Notes: generated from the letters alone by a model not told the origin. Shown: positions 41,691-54,722, numbered from the stretch's first letter. The stretch is DNA of 64,000 nucleotides from Bathynomus jamesi (GCA_023014485.1 JAJOZX010005789.1:36001-100000); one strand, 5' to 3'. Numbers and translations are program-made.

Positions 41691-43770
41691 TTTTATGAAA
41701 GATGAAAATTTATATTATTTTAATGGTAGAAACTTTTAAGAGTAAATGGAAATGTTATTATAATTTTGATGTGAGAAGTAGCATGGAATAAAATGAGGTG
41801 AAACGTTTACATGATATAAGATGCAAATGTTTCTGAAAATAAATATTTCTTGTTAAAACATTTTTAACCCAAATATTTAAAGGTAAATTTTAATGGATAT
41901 TTCACATTAAATCTAATATAAAACTTTTAACCTAAATACTTTATATCTATCTAGTCCAAAAGAATACAGACACAGACCAAATGTAGCATAGAAGAGTTTA
42001 TTAAGGAACTACAGAGGAAAGCGTGAACACTGATCTCTTTATCGGACACTGGATAGGATCAGGGTTTTACATATCCTTCAATACCTACATTTTTTAATGG
42101 GTTAAACACTAAATTATCTTCAAGTTAATCTTTTCTCTTAATGAAGTAATTCGTTCTTCAATACTCACCAATATTTTTACGACTGTAATAAAAATTTTAA
42201 TCTTGGAAGTGTCACCACACTCTAAATGGTACTAGACTTTGATTTGATATATAAATGTATACTCGATATCTCATAATGAATTTAGCTTTCTGAACTTAGT
42301 GAATAATAGCTATTTTGAAATGTTTGCTATATATTTCAGATATCTGAAAACGGTGCTTAATGTTTTAGACATAAAAGGTGTAGAAAGTAAACATTTTATT
42401 TGTATAATAAGTTAATTTTCTATTCTTTGCGTCTAGACACATGCATTGTAATTAAAAATATTTGAAATTGTGACGCTGTTTATTTGCCGTTCGTATTTAT
42501 AGGCTATCTGGAAAAGTGGATTTATTATTGATTTATTCCATGTAGGCTTAAGTCTTCTAAGTGTGTTTCATGCATTTATTAATTTTATTACACGGATAGA
42601 CCTTGGCAAGTAAAATGTTTGAAGATTAAGAACCAACCTGTGACCTTGAGCCTAGCTGTAGGCCTAAGTCCCATGATATAGGGTAGGCGTATGCTAGGTT
42701 CAATATGTAAGTTAGTGAATGTATAACTGAGAAAATACACTGATAAGTTAGAAAGGGTTCAGACTCGAGCGATCAAAATGAATCTATAACTGAGAAGTAA
42801 AATATATGAAGAAAAATTATCTGAACTATCGATAGATATGTATTGGTTTGAGAAGTGTCGATTTATAGAACTAATTCGAGTATTTAAACAAGCTAAATGG
42901 CTTTGTATAATATAAACAGAGAGAGATGGACGTAAATACTTTTAAATGTATTTAAATACTAAATACTGTACTCAATACTGCCGAGGATTGTAATTAAATA
43001 CAAGATACATTACAAAGAGTGAAATTAGATACTGAATACATTACTGTGAAAATGTATTTAATTTCCAATTTCCAAATATATTACTTTAGATCATCTTAAT
43101 TTACATCATCGTTACAAGACATGGTTACATTACAGCGTTACATCTTACAAAATACAAGTTACAAATAGAACATTTTATTGATGATGTTACTTCAAAAGTA
43201 GAATTTTTAAATAATTTTTTTTTTTTTTTAATAACTGAGATGATGATCGAGAAATTAGATAAATAAAAAATAAGGGAGTCTCCTGGCCCTGATACTATAC
43301 ACCCCCTCAAGAACTGAAGGAATTAACCTTAACTATAGCTAAACCGCTGGTAATTGTCTATAATACAACACTCAGAACAGGCAACCCTAATTAACTATAA
43401 GGTAATAAGATGAATGGATGGACGGACTAGGACAATTTGCATATTTATCTTCTTTAGGACTAGGCTCTCGAATAGTGTGTCAGACAAACTTCCTCTCTGA
43501 GGTGAATAAACAAAACCAGCAAGCGAAGAAAGCCGCTGCAGTGGTGCTGATACAGGAAATGTAGTGTTGTACTTTCTGAATACAGATTTGATCACTGTTT
43601 ATACTTATCGAGATTTGTTAACTTGGTGTCAAGGGTTATTGATGTATTTCTTAACTAACATTTTATTAACCATATTTAGTATTATTAGTCTATTCTGAAA
43701 TATGTAAAACGCCTCTTCAATTGAGATACATACTGTCTCTCTCTCTCTCTCCCACCCCCCATCTCTCCTA
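41557..43770. repeat. FReD3 3' block of the array unit
   Basis: About 2.2 kb, near-identical to the blocks after FReD4 and FReD5. It begins with the (AAT)n tract (41650-41690), includes GTTTCATGCATTTATTAATT and a region of TTTAAATACTAAATACTGTA words, and ends at a (CT)n tract. Open frames at 43125-43310 and 43395-43595 lack domains. No gene is supported. Confidence 0.8.
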
Positions 43771-45470
43771 AGGAATTCTTCAGTTATGTTAAAAGAAGAA
43801 AGCCCATTAGAAGGACCCCAGTGGCGCGCTGCGGACCTCCGGCTGGGACGCTAATGTGCTGAATGAGTACTTAGTGGAGGGAGTGTCCACCACGGAGGAC
43901 ACCCGCGTCATCCCCGAGCCAGCCGTCAGGCGCGTCGGTGCTCGCCTGGATAGTGTTCGGTGTACCGCAACAGACGTTGCCGATAGAATATACAAAGTGA
44001 ACGCGTTTAAGGCTTCTGGACCAGACCAGTTCCTCCCCAGAGTGTTGCAAGAAGTGCGCGACCAGGTGGCTCCCCACCTGGCTACAATCTTCAACAAAGC
44101 GCTGGAGACGGCCTGGTGCCTGGTGACTGGAGGGAAGCCAACGTGACCCCTATCTTTAAGAAAGGGGATCACAAAAGTTCAGGGAACTATCGTCCCATTA
44201 GTCTCACTTCGGTCATAGGTAAATTATATTATTAGAGGGGATAATAGCGTATAGGATCGTTGACCATTTGGATTCCTATAAGTCGCTTGCGGACTCCCAA
44301 CATGGGTTTAGGCGGCATACAGTAGGTCGTCGTGTCTCCCCAACCTGCTCGAGTTTTTCCACGTTATGTGGAGTGGGTACCGTAAGAGCAGGGCGATTGA
44401 TATACTTTATCTCGACTTTCAGAAAGCCTTTGATAAGGTACCTCATCGAAGGCTAATGGCCAAAGTGCGCGCGCTGGGTATCAATGAGGAGGTAGGTAGC
44501 TGGATTGGAAACTGGCTGAAGAATAGGCGGCAGTGGGTTGTAATTAAAAGGTCTGCTTGGGTTGAGCCTCCATCACAAGCGGGGTTTCTTAGGGTTCCGT
44601 TTTGGGGCCACTGTTATTTATCATTTACGTAAATGATATCGACGCTGGCATCGTCAGTAGGATCATCAAATTTGCTGATGACACCAAGCTTGGGGCTAAT
44701 GTTGGGACGTCCAAAGCGATCGAGCAATTGCGTGCGGACCTACGTAGGATAAGAGAGTGGTCCGAAAAATTGCAAATGCCGTTTAACTTGGGTAAATGCA
44801 AGGTCATGTACATTGGCTACGCCAATCCCAAGTCGGACTACTCCATGTTGGGGAGTAATATCGAGGCCACTGATTTGGTAAAGAACTTTGGTGCGCTAAT
44901 TAGCAGCGACCTTAAGTTTACCAAACGGTGCATAGAGGTGAAAAAGAAAGCCGAGAAGCTGTTGGGTTACATCAGGAGGCAATTTCGATTTCGGAACAAG
45001 GAGATTGTACTCTCTCTGTACATATCCCTGGTTCGGCCGCACCTGGAGTACACTGTGCAGTTGTGGTCGCCCGCCCTCAGGAAAGATATTGAGAGGCGGG
45101 AGCGAGTCCAGGCGAGGGTCACAAAGTTAATCCCTTCCGTTGGGTATATGGCCTACAATCGACGCTTACACGCCTTGAATTTGTTTACGCTAGAAACTCG
45201 GAGGCTGTGCGGTCAACTCATCGAGGTTTTCAAACTCTTACACGGGTTCGACGATGTCGATTATTGAAGCATGTTTAGTTTAAATGATGACTCAACTCGC
45301 AACAATGGTTGGAAGTTGGGTTTGAAACGGTTTAGCACTAGTATGTGTGTTGGAATTACTTTATCTATAAGATCTGTGTCACGTGGAACAGGCTACCTTC
45401 AGAAGTTGTGAACAGTTCCTCTGTGGATCTTTTCAAGAAAAGGTTATACCGAATTTTGCACACTATTTGA
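43771..45470 (+). pseudogene. CR1/L2-type LINE RT, array copy B
   Basis: Starts FFSYVKRRKPIR, 5'-truncated before the endonuclease. It then shows VNAFKASGPDQFLPRVLQEV, a region reading PIFKKGDHKSSGNYRPISL across a frame change, ILYLDFQKAFDKVPHRRLMA (first catalytic Asp), SWIGNWLKNRRQ, then [15 protein letters not shown] (catalytic FADD box), LISSDLKFTKRC, VRPHLEYTVQLWSPALRKD and LDSVP-like tail codons ending RILHTI. At least three frame changes break it. It is the longest of the four array copies and also gives the best FADD. It was duplicated along with the FReD unit rather than inserted separately each time. Confidence 0.87.
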
Positions 45471-45544
45471 GGGTGTAGGAATTTTTCCCTGGCACTCGTT
45501 GGCATTGATGCCTCGCTCTCGCTCTCTCTCTCTCTCTCTCTGTA

Positions 45545-45740
45545 TATACAGGTTGTTCTGAAATTACCTACTAAACTAGTATATAAAAGCACTATCTTAA
45601 TAAAAATTATGCAATATTTAACAATTTTATTTCAAGCAACAATAATTGTCTATTTTAGATGTTCAAAGTGTCTTCCTTCAACTTGAACACATTGTTCACA
45701 ACGTTCGACTACTGATCGACAGACATACAAAAGTTTACTT
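45545..45740 (-). pseudogene. Mariner-like remnant, array copy 3
   Basis: Same fossil as 37870-38064. This copy gives the uninterrupted target CAACAATAATTG that shows what the CACTG transposon hit in the next unit. Confidence 0.6.
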
Positions 45741-45744
45741 TGTA

Positions 45745-46303
45745 ATTTTAGAACATCGTGTGTATATATGAGAAAAATAAGATATTATTTCAAATTAAGG
45801 TGGAAGTACATCGTTACCTTTAAAATATGAAAGACACTTATGAGATGCAACAAAAATGTAAATAAAGGCAATTGCAACATAAATTGTCAATATTATACAA
45901 ATCATAATAAGAAACCATGAATTTTGTGGCAATTGCAACAATTTATTGTAAAAACGGACTAAACCCGAAGAAAGAAATGGGTGATGAAGACGAAACAAAA
46001 TGAAAAATAAAATAAAGTTATTTAAATAATCCTTTATTTTCAAGAGATATTTTGACTAATTGAAATAAAAATTTTCATTTTCCACTTCATTCATTTGAAC
46101 AGAGACAGGAGATAAAACACTGACATTAATACTTTATATATTGTTTGCGTAGATGAAGAAAATATAATATTATTACAAAGAATATTGTAAACTGAAATTA
46201 TCTTTTCGTTTTCAGGGAGTAAAATTTTGATGAAAAAATCTAAAAAACAAAGCGGATTACTGAAGAAATTTGAAGAAGTACATAACTGAAAATGCCTTTT
46301 CTC
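45745..46303. repeat. Array spacer block
   Basis: Spacer of the FReD3-FReD4 unit, homologous along its length to 36133-36712 and 54723-55290. Confidence 0.85.

Positions 46304-46378
<75 letters not shown>
46304..46378. repeat. (AT)n microsatellite
   Basis: About 75 bp of perfect (AT)n. Confidence 0.97.
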
Positions 46379-46380
<2 letters not shown>

Positions 46381-46384
46381 ACGC

Positions 46385-47156
46385 TAGTTTAAATATATAC
46401 TGACAATATTACCACGTTTTATTACAGGTTTAATAACGTATAATATAAGGTTTTGTTTTTAGAGAAAGCACATTTTATGTACGTAACTCCTTTAGACAGG
46501 TAACTCATTTTAAATAAAATACAAAGAAACTATAATGAATAAAATAAAGAACAAAAAGAAAGAATTAAAAAGAGGAAATAAAGAGACAAACTTAATATAA
46601 ATAGTACGAATTTGTTTCATCACAACATTTACGAACATTGTACGGTAATACAATGAAAATTGAACAGTATCTCTCCTTTCATTCGAGCGTGAGAACTTCA
46701 TAAATGGAGAAAACTCAGCTTACGAGAATCAATTAAAGGAAAATCTCATTTGATGCAAGGAAATAAATTAAAACGTTAAAAATTTATACAATTTAAATTT
46801 AATTAAAAAGCTTAAAAGGACAGAACCTAATCTAAAACAATATATAAGCCCACATTCACTATAAGAAACTCAACTTTGTTTTAAATGAGATTATTAACCA
46901 GAAAAGCAAAATCAAAGACATAAATGAGAATGTATCTGTCGTGAGTATATTCCTTTTGAAACGACCTTATTCGGATTTTAAAAATGTGCTAAACAGGAAA
47001 GAGAAATTATCTAGATTTAGGTACGCCCCCAAAAATCCGGATGTTTCGAGAGATATAGAGGAATGATAGAGTGGATAAAAATGTATAAAAGAGAAGGTTT
47101 TTCAAAAGTAGCAACTAGAAGTCATTTGAACAGCAGATTCAACAAGAAGAGAAAAG
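46385..47156 (+). promoter_or_regulatory. FReD4 upstream block with TATA box
   Basis: Conserved block; TATAAAA lies at 47084-47090. Confidence 0.75.
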
Positions 47157-48074
47157 ATGGTTGAATCAAACCCTCTGATAACTTTGATGATCTTTGGTTT
47201 ATTGAACAGAGTCTCTTATGGAGACACTATTGACTCAAAGATAACAGGACTTTACAATCTTTTTGAAGAGACTGGATTCTCTCCTGCTTGCGTGTCTCAA
47301 ACTCTGGCGCTTTGTGAGAACTCCGTAAAGAATTCTTTCTTGCTTGGAATGAAAAGTCAATTGCATTCAGTCGAAAAGCGGACCGCCAACTTGACTGAAA
47401 TCCCAGAACGTCCTCGTAATTGTGAGGATATTTTTAACGTTGGTGACAAGGAGTCCGGAATTCGAACGGTGTACCCTTTCAGTTGTTGTGAAAACCGACC
47501 CGTTTCTGTTTTGTGCGACCAAACTACTGACGGAGGTGGATGGACGGTGATTCAACATCGAGAGGCTCTTACAGAGCGGGAGAACTTCTTTCGGAAGTGG
47601 GTGGAATACCAACTTGGTTTCGGAAACCTGAAGGGAGAATTTTGGCTCGGCCTCGATAATATTCACGCTTTCGTTAGTAACACTCTGATGGAATTGAGGG
47701 TGGATCTGGAGGACTTCGAGGGTAAAAAGCGTTGGGCCAAATACGAACACTTTTACATCGAAGACACTGCAGCCAAATACCGCCTGGATTTAGGAAAGTA
47801 TTCGGGTAATGCAGGGGACTCATTTAGTTATCACAGTGGTCAAATGTTTTCAACGAAAGATCAAGACAACGACATACATAAGAGTTTAAATTGTTCAGAG
47901 AAATGTCGTGGTGCATGGTGGTACAAAGATTGCCACTATTCCAACTTAAATGGGTATCAGTACCAAGGAAACCACACTTCCCACGCTGATGGCGTCAATT
48001 GGTATGGTTTTCATGAGTTCAACTACTCTTTAAAGAAAACGTCTCTGAGCCTCAGACCAAAATTTCGAAACTAA
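47157..48074 (+). CDS. FReD4: secreted fibrinogen-related lectin
   Basis: A single-exon 305-aa protein with the same architecture as FReD2/3: signal peptide 1-22, linker with C45/C53, FReD from about 86 with RPRNCEDIFN, Cys-Cys at 110-111, intact TDGGGWTV, EFWLGL, DQDND (235-239) and GAWWYKDCH-SNLNG. It carries an extra cysteine at 250 (NCSEKCRG instead of EKYRG), only four residues after C246 of the pocket disulfide, which could alter disulfide pairing or allow cross-linking. Variable positions read HKSLN, HYSNL, QGNHTSHADG and YGFHEFN. Over the first about 235 residues it is nearly identical to FReD3, but after that it differs at many sites. It is the best candidate for an active array member. 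Confidence 0.93.
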   Translation: MVESNPLITLMIFGLLNRVSYGDTIDSKITGLYNLFEETGFSPACVSQTLALCENSVKNSFLLGMKSQLHSVEKRTANLTEIPERPRNCEDIFNVGDKESGIRTVYPFSCCENRPVSVLCDQTTDGGGWTVIQHREALTERENFFRKWVEYQLGFGNLKGEFWLGLDNIHAFVSNTLMELRVDLEDFEGKKRWAKYEHFYIEDTAAKYRLDLGKYSGNAGDSFSYHSGQMFSTKDQDNDIHKSLNCSEKCRGAWWYKDCHYSNLNGYQYQGNHTSHADGVNWYGFHEFNYSLKKTSLSLRPKFRN

Positions 48075-48169
48075 ATGTAAAAGGATAAATCTGAGATATC
48101 ATCAAACATTTGTGAAAAGTCTCATAAAAAATGTTACTGATTTGCATTTTTATTAATAATAATTATAAC

Positions 48170-48211
<42 letters not shown>

Positions 48212-50286
48212 TATTTTATGAAAGAGGAAAATTTTCATTATTTTAATGGTAGAAACTTTTAAGAGTAAATGAAAATGTTATTATAATTTTGATGTGAGAA
48301 TTAGCATGGAATAATATGAGGTGAAACGTTTACATGATATAAGATGCAAATGTCTCTGAAAATAAATATTTCTTGTTAAAACATTTTTAACCCAAATATT
48401 TAAAGGTAAATTTTAATGGATATTTCACATTAAATCTAATATAAAACTTTTAATCTAAATACTTTATATCTATCTAGTCCAAAAGAATACAGACACAGAC
48501 CAAATGTAGCATAGAAGAGTTTATTAAGGAACTACAGAGGAAAGCGTGAACACTGATCTCTTTATCGACACTGGATAGGATCAGAGTTTTACATATCCTT
48601 CAATACCTACATTTTTTAATGGGTGAAACACTAAATTATCTTCAAGTTAATCTTTTCTCTTAATGAAGTAATTCGTTCTTCAATACTCACCAATATTTTT
48701 TACGACTGTAATAAAAATTTTAATCTTGGAAGTGTCACTACACTCTAAATGGTACTAGACTTTTGATTTGATATATAAATGTCTACTCGATATCTCATAA
48801 TGAATTTAGCTTTCTGAACTTAATGAATAATAGCTATTTTGAAATGTTTGCTATATATTCAGATATCTGAAAACGGTGCTTAAATGTTTTAGACATAAAA
48901 GGTGTAGAAATAAACATTTCATTTGTATAAATTAAATTAATTTTCTATTCTTTGCGTATAGACACATGCGCATTGTGATTAAAAATATTTGAAATTGTGA
49001 CGCTGTTTATTTGCCGTTCGTATTTATAGGCTATTTGGAAAAGTGGATTTATTATTGATTTATTCCATGTAGGCTCAAGTCTTCTAAGTGTGTTTCATGC
49101 ATTTATTAACTTTATTACACGGATAGACCTTGGCAAGTAAAATGTTTGAAGATTAAGAACCAACCTGTGACCCTGAGCCTAGCCGTAGGCCTAAGTCCCG
49201 TGATATAGAGTAGGCGTATGCTAGGTTCAATATCTAAGTTAGTGAACGTATAACTGAGAAAAGACACTGATAAGTTAGAAAGGGTTCAGACTGGAGCGAT
49301 CAAAATGAATCCATAACTGAGAAGTAAAATATATGAAGAAAACTTATCTGAACTATCGATAGATATGTATTTGTTTGAAAAGTGTCGATTTATAGGAGAA
49401 CTAATTCGAATATTTAAACAAGATAAATGGCTTTGATAATATAAACAGAGAGAGATGGACGTAAATACTTTTGAATGTATTTAAATACTAAATACTGTAC
49501 TAAATACTGTCGAGGATTGTAATTAAATACAAGATACATTATAAAGAATGAAATTAGATACTGAATACATTACTGTGAAAATGTATTTAATTTCCAATTT
49601 TCAAATACATTACGTTAGATCATCTTAATTTACATCATCGTTACAAGACATGGTTACATTACAGCGTTACATCTTACAAAATACAAGTTACAAATAGAAC
49701 ATTTTTTGATGATGTTACTTCAAAAGTAGAATTTTAAATAATTTTTTTTTTTTGTAATAACTGAGATGATGATCGAGAAATTAGATAAATAAAAAATAAG
49801 GGAGTCTCCTGGCCCTGATACTATACACCCCCCAAGTACTGAAGGAATTAACGTTAACTATAGCTAAACCGCTGGTAATTGTCTATAATACAACACTCAG
49901 AACAGGCAACCCTATTAACTATAAGTTAATAAGATGAATGGATGACGGACGAGGACAATTTGCATATTTGTCTTCTTTAGGACTAGGCTCTCGAATAGTG
50001 TCAGACAAACTTCCTCACTGAGGTGAATAAACAAAACCAGCAAGAGAAGAAAGCCGCTCCAGTGGTGCTGATGCAGGAAATGTAGTGTTGTACTTTCTGA
50101 ATACAGATTTGATCACTGTTTATACTTATCGAGATTTGTTAACTTGGTGTCAAGGGTTATTGATGCATTTCACAACTAACATTTTATTAACCATATTTAG
50201 TATTACTAATTTATTCTGAAATATGTAAAACGCCTCTTCAATTGAGATACATACTTTCTCTCTCTCTCTCCCACCCACCTCTCCTA
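48075..50286. repeat. FReD4 3' block of the array unit
   Basis: Near-identical to 41557-43770 and 57058-59264, with the (AAT)n tract at about 48165-48210 and a closing (CT)n at about 50256. Non-coding. Confidence 0.8.
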
Positions 50287-51846
50287 AGGAATTCTTCAGT
50301 TATGTTAAAAGAAGAAAGCCCATTAGAAGGACCCCAGCGGCGCGCTGCGGACCTCCGGCTGGGACGCTAATGTGCTGAATGAGTACTTTGTGGAGGGAGT
50401 GTTCACCAGGGAGACACCCGCGTCATCCCCGTTCCAGCCGTCACTCGCGACGGTGCTCGCCTGGATAGTGTTCGGTGTACCGCAACAGACGTTGCCGATA
50501 GAATATACAAAGTGAACGCGTTTAAGGCTTCTGGACCAGACCAGTTCCTCCCCAGAGTGTTGCAGGAAGTGCGCGACCAGGTGGCTCCCCACCTGGCTAC
50601 AGTCTTCAACAAAGCGATGGAGACGGCCAGGTGCCTGGTGACTGGAGGGAAGCCAACGTGACCCCTATCTTTAAGAAAGGGGATCACAAAAGTTCAGGGA
50701 ATATCGTCCCATTAGTCTCACTTCGGTCATAGGTAAATTATTAGAGGGATAATAGCGTATAGGATCGTTGACATTTGGATTCCTACAAGCTGCTTGGGGA
50801 CTCCGAACATGGGTTTAGGCGGCATAGGTGTCGTGTCTCACCAACCTGCTCGAGTTTTTCCACGTTATGTGGAGTGGGTACCGAAAGAGCAGGGCGATTG
50901 ATATACTTTATCTCGACTTTCAGAAAGCCTTTGATAAGGTACCTCACCGAAGGCTAATGGCCAAAGTGCGCGCGCTGGGTATCGATGGGGAGGTAGGTAG
51001 CTGGATTGGAAACTGGCTGAAGAATAGGCGGCAGAGGGTTGTAATTAAAAGGGCTGCTCGGGTTGAGCCTCGATCACTAGCGGGGTTCCTCAGGGTTCCG
51101 TTTTGGGGCCACTGTTATTTATCATTTACATAAATGATATCGACGCTGGCATCGTCAGTAGGATCATCAAATTCGCTGATGACACCAAGCTTGGGGCTAA
51201 TGTTGGGACGTCCGAAGCGATCGGGAATTGCGTGCGGACCTACGTAGGATAGGAGAGTGGTCCGAAAAATGGCAAATGCCGTTTAACTTGGGTAAATGCA
51301 AAGTCATGCACATTGGCTACGCCAATCCCAAGTCGGACTACTCCCTGTTCTGGAGTAATATCGAGGCCACTGATTTGGTAAAGAACGTTGGTGCGCTAAT
51401 TAGCAGCGACCTTAAGTTTACCAAACGGTGCGTAGAGGTGAAAAAGAAAGCCCAGAAGCTGTTGGGTTATATCAGGAGGCAATTTCGATTTCGGAACAAG
51501 GAGATTGTGCTCTCTCTGTACAAATCCCTGGCTACAATCGACGCTTACACGCCTTGAATTTGTTTACGCTAGAAACTCGGAGGCTGTGCGGTCAACTCAT
51601 CGAGGTTTTCAAACACTTACACGGGTTCGACGATGTCGATTATTGAAGCATGTTTAGTTTAAATAATGACTCAACTCGCAACAATGGTTGGAAGTTGGGT
51701 TTGAAACGGTTTAGCACTTGTGTGTGTTGGAATTACTTTACCTATAAGATCTGTGTCACGTGGAACAGGCTACCTTCAGAAATTGTGAACATTTCCTCTG
51801 TGGATCTGTTCAAGAAAGGTTAGACCGAATTTTGCACACTATTTGA
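50287..51846 (+). pseudogene. CR1/L2-type LINE RT, array copy C
   Basis: Same start (FFSYVKRRKPIR) and order as copy B, with its own damage. Single-base losses occur near 50411, 50700 and 50775, and about 110 bp are missing at 51530, where the sequence jumps from KSL to [29 protein letters not shown] is present near 51173. Non-functional. Confidence 0.85.
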
Positions 51847-51889
51847 GGGTGTAGGAATTTTTCCCTGCCACCCGTTGCCATTGATGCCT

Positions 51890-51892
<3 letters not shown>

Positions 51893-51921
<29 letters not shown>
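51893..51921. repeat. (CT)n microsatellite
   Basis: Longest of the (CT)n tracts that follow each array LINE copy. Confidence 0.95.
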
Positions 51922-51927
<6 letters not shown>

Positions 51928-52027
51928 ATACAGTTTGTTCTGAAATTACCTACTAAACTTGTATATAAAGGCACTATCTTAACGAAAATTATGCAATATT
52001 TAACAATTTTATTTCAAGCAACAATAA

Positions 52028-54624
52028 CACTGCCCAACAAAAAACATTTTTTTTGCTGCTGATTTGATTCTAAGACCTGTTTCTGGATAATATTGATGTG
52101 CTGATTTCGAAAATCACCTTAGATTTTGTCCATCACATCAGGTTTTCGTGCAATGCAATATGCCTCTTTTGGGTGATCCATGAAGGGCGCTTATCAAAAC
52201 TGATGATTTTTGAGACCTGTTAACAGCTGTTTTGCTGTTAAAATTTTATCTGTGGAATACGCAAATCTGTGCATTAAATCTAAAGGTCATGTACAACATA
52301 TTACAATCTTGGGTATCTGTGATTTCCCCAGGTGTGAGCGTGACGTCATGATCTGAGAGAGATTTCCCATTGGCGGAGTGAGAGCAACCGGTTCCGCTAG
52401 TGACGTCAGTCTGTCCTGGTTGGATACAGCTGCAAAGTGTGTGACGTCATCGCCTGCTCGCCACATGATTGGGAGCGGCACAGAGTTACATGTGGGCAGC
52501 ATTCAGTGAGCCAATACTGCGGCAGTTATTTGCGATCAGTGGTGAGTGAAGGGTGCGTTGCAGCTCATCATCATCATCATGTCTGCTGTTCGAAGAAAGT
52601 GTTCAAACAGCCCAGATGTTTTCTGCTACATTTGTGGATGCTTTACGTTACTAAAGCAGAGGATGAACATTACTGATTTCGTAAAAAAGGCATACCTGGC
52701 CTATTTTAAAGTTAAACTTGGAGATCAGGATAAGTCGTGGGCTCCTCACACTGTTTGCAAAACTTGTGTGGAACATTTACGACAATGGACAAATGGAAAC
52801 AGAAAAGGTTTGAAGTTTGGCATTCCTATGGTATGGCGAGAGCCCAAAAATCATTCAGATGATTGCTACTTTTGCCTTGTGAAGACTTCTGGCTTCAACG
52901 CAAAGAATAAACACCATCTAAAGTATCCTAACATAGATTCAGCAATTAGACCAGTTTCTCACTCAGATGAAATTCCTGTTCCAATTTTCACGGACCTTCC
53001 AACACTCACAGAAGATGATGAAGATATGGAATTACCTGATGAGATCGAACGTGATATCATTGATGATGATTTTGAACAGCCTTCTTCATCAACGACACCT
53101 CAGCGATTTAATCAACTTGAGTTGAATGATTTAATTCGTGATCTCAGCTTTTCAAAAGAGTCATCAGAATTATTAGCTTCAAGATTGCACGAGAAAAATC
53201 TACTTCATCCTGGGACAAAAATAACATCTTATCACAATAGGGAAAGAGAATTGTTGTAATATTTTGGTGCAGAGAAGGATTTGGTTTACTGCCATAATGT
53301 AGAAGGACTTTTGAATGCAATGGGTGTAACCCACTATAGAGAGTTCAAAAAGAAGTTTAAAGTGTGTCTTGCTTCACAATGGGAATGAATATGGCGCGAT
53401 TCCTATTGGTCATTCAGTGCATCTAAAAGAAGAATATAAAAACATAAAAATAGTGCTGGAGATGCTAAAATATGATGTTCATAAATGGGTGATTTGTGTT
53501 GAACTGAAAATGGTCAACTTTCTTTTTGGCCAACAAAGTGGCTACACAAAGTATCCATGTTTCTTGTGTTTATGGGATAGTCGCGCCAAAGCTGAACATT
53601 GGGTAAAGGAAAAGTGGCCACAAAGGCAAAATTTAAAGGAAGGAGATAAAAATATTGTAAACGAGCCATTGGTGGATCGAGAAAAGATCATTTTTCCACC
53701 ACTCCACATCAAACTTGGGCTTATGAAGCAGTTTGTAAAAGCTTTGAATAAAGAAGGTGATTGCTTTAATTGCATATGTGCAGCCTTTCCAGGTCTTAGT
53801 GATGAGAAGCTTAAAGCTGGTATATTCGATGGTCCCCAGATAAGAAAACTGATGAAAGATCCGCAGTTCAGTAACTCAATGACCGAAACGGAGGCAAGAG
53901 CTTGGAATGCTTTTGTGGCAGTAGTTAAGAACTTCCTAGGAAACAAAAAGTCTGACAATTATAAAGATCTTGTAAAGGATTTACTTGTAAACTTTCAGCA
54001 GTTGGGTTGCAACATGACCATTAAAGTTCACTATCTCAACAGTCATCTGGATAAATTTCCAGAAAATCTTGGTGATGTTAGTGAAGAGCAAGGTGAAAGG
54101 TTCCACCAAGATATTAAAGTGATGGAAGAACGATACCAAGGAAGATGGGATATCCATATGATGGCTGACTACTGCTGGAGCCTGCAAAGAGATTGTCTTG
54201 ACATCTCTCATTCTAGAAAGTCCTATAAGAGAAAATTTATCAGCACTTAAAAGTAAGAAAACAAGAAAAAGACAATGTTAAGAAAACTGGTCCCGTGCTT
54301 GTTTTAATATGGATTCATTTTTTGCTTATTTAAACACTTTTAATCACTTTATGTATCAATATTACCATTGTATATTAAAGTTCACTCCCTGCACAATTGT
54401 TTACTTTTCCATGCTGATTCTGAGTATGTAAAAACTTATTTTTTCAAAAGAAAAAAAATTGAGCATAACCCTGCCAAAATGCGATATCTCCAAAATATCC
54501 GTATTTGATTGCTCGAAAACCTGACGTGATAGGCAAAAACTAAGGTGATTTTTGAAATCAGCACACCAAAGTTACCTAAAAACAGGTGTTAGAATTAAAT
54601 CAGCAAAATTGGTGTTGGGCAGTG
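52028..54624 (+). mobile_element. CACTG-ended DNA transposon (CMC/EnSpm-like), 2597 bp
   Basis: The ends read CACTGCCCAACA and TGTTGGGCAGTG. The inverted similarity continues through TTTTGCTGxTGATTTxATTCTAAxACC and again at TGTGCTGATTTCxAAAATCA. TAA lies on both sides (52025-52027, 54625-54627), and the sister units have a single TAA at this point. CACTG/CACTA termini with a 3-bp duplication define CMC/EnSpm-type elements. It carries one broken two-part transposase gene. It landed inside the mariner remnant of the array. Confidence 0.88.
52579..54250 (+). pseudogene. CMC/EnSpm-like transposase with stop and frameshift
   Basis: The likely start is MSAVRRKCSNSPD at 52579, after a (CAT)n leader. 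The N-terminal part has zinc-finger-like cysteine pairs (FCYICG, VCKTC, CYFC) and an acidic linker (EDDEDMELPDEIERD). The frame stops at 53257-53259, stays open to about 53360, then shifts. The second part (53369-54250) carries AIPIGHSVHLKEEYKN, WVICVELKMVNFLFGQQSG, TKYPCFLCLWDSRA (Cys pair), a long PPLHIKLGLMKQFVKALN region, and GERFHQDIKVMEERYQGRWD, ending in ADYCWSLQRD. This matches a family widespread in arthropod genomes. A short conserved stretch around the first catalytic Asp appears deleted at about 53355-53375, and VICVELK has Glu where relatives usually have Asp. Confidence 0.85.
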
Positions 54625-54627
54625 TAA

Positions 54628-54722
54628 TTGTTTATTTTAGATGTTCAAAGTGTCTTCCTTCAACTTGAACACATTGTTCACAACGTTCGACTACTGATCG
54701 ACAGACATACAAAAGTTTACTT
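54628..54722 (-). pseudogene. Right half of the mariner remnant split by the CACTG transposon
   Basis: Continuation of the array mariner fossil whose left half lies at 51929-52027. Confidence 0.6.
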
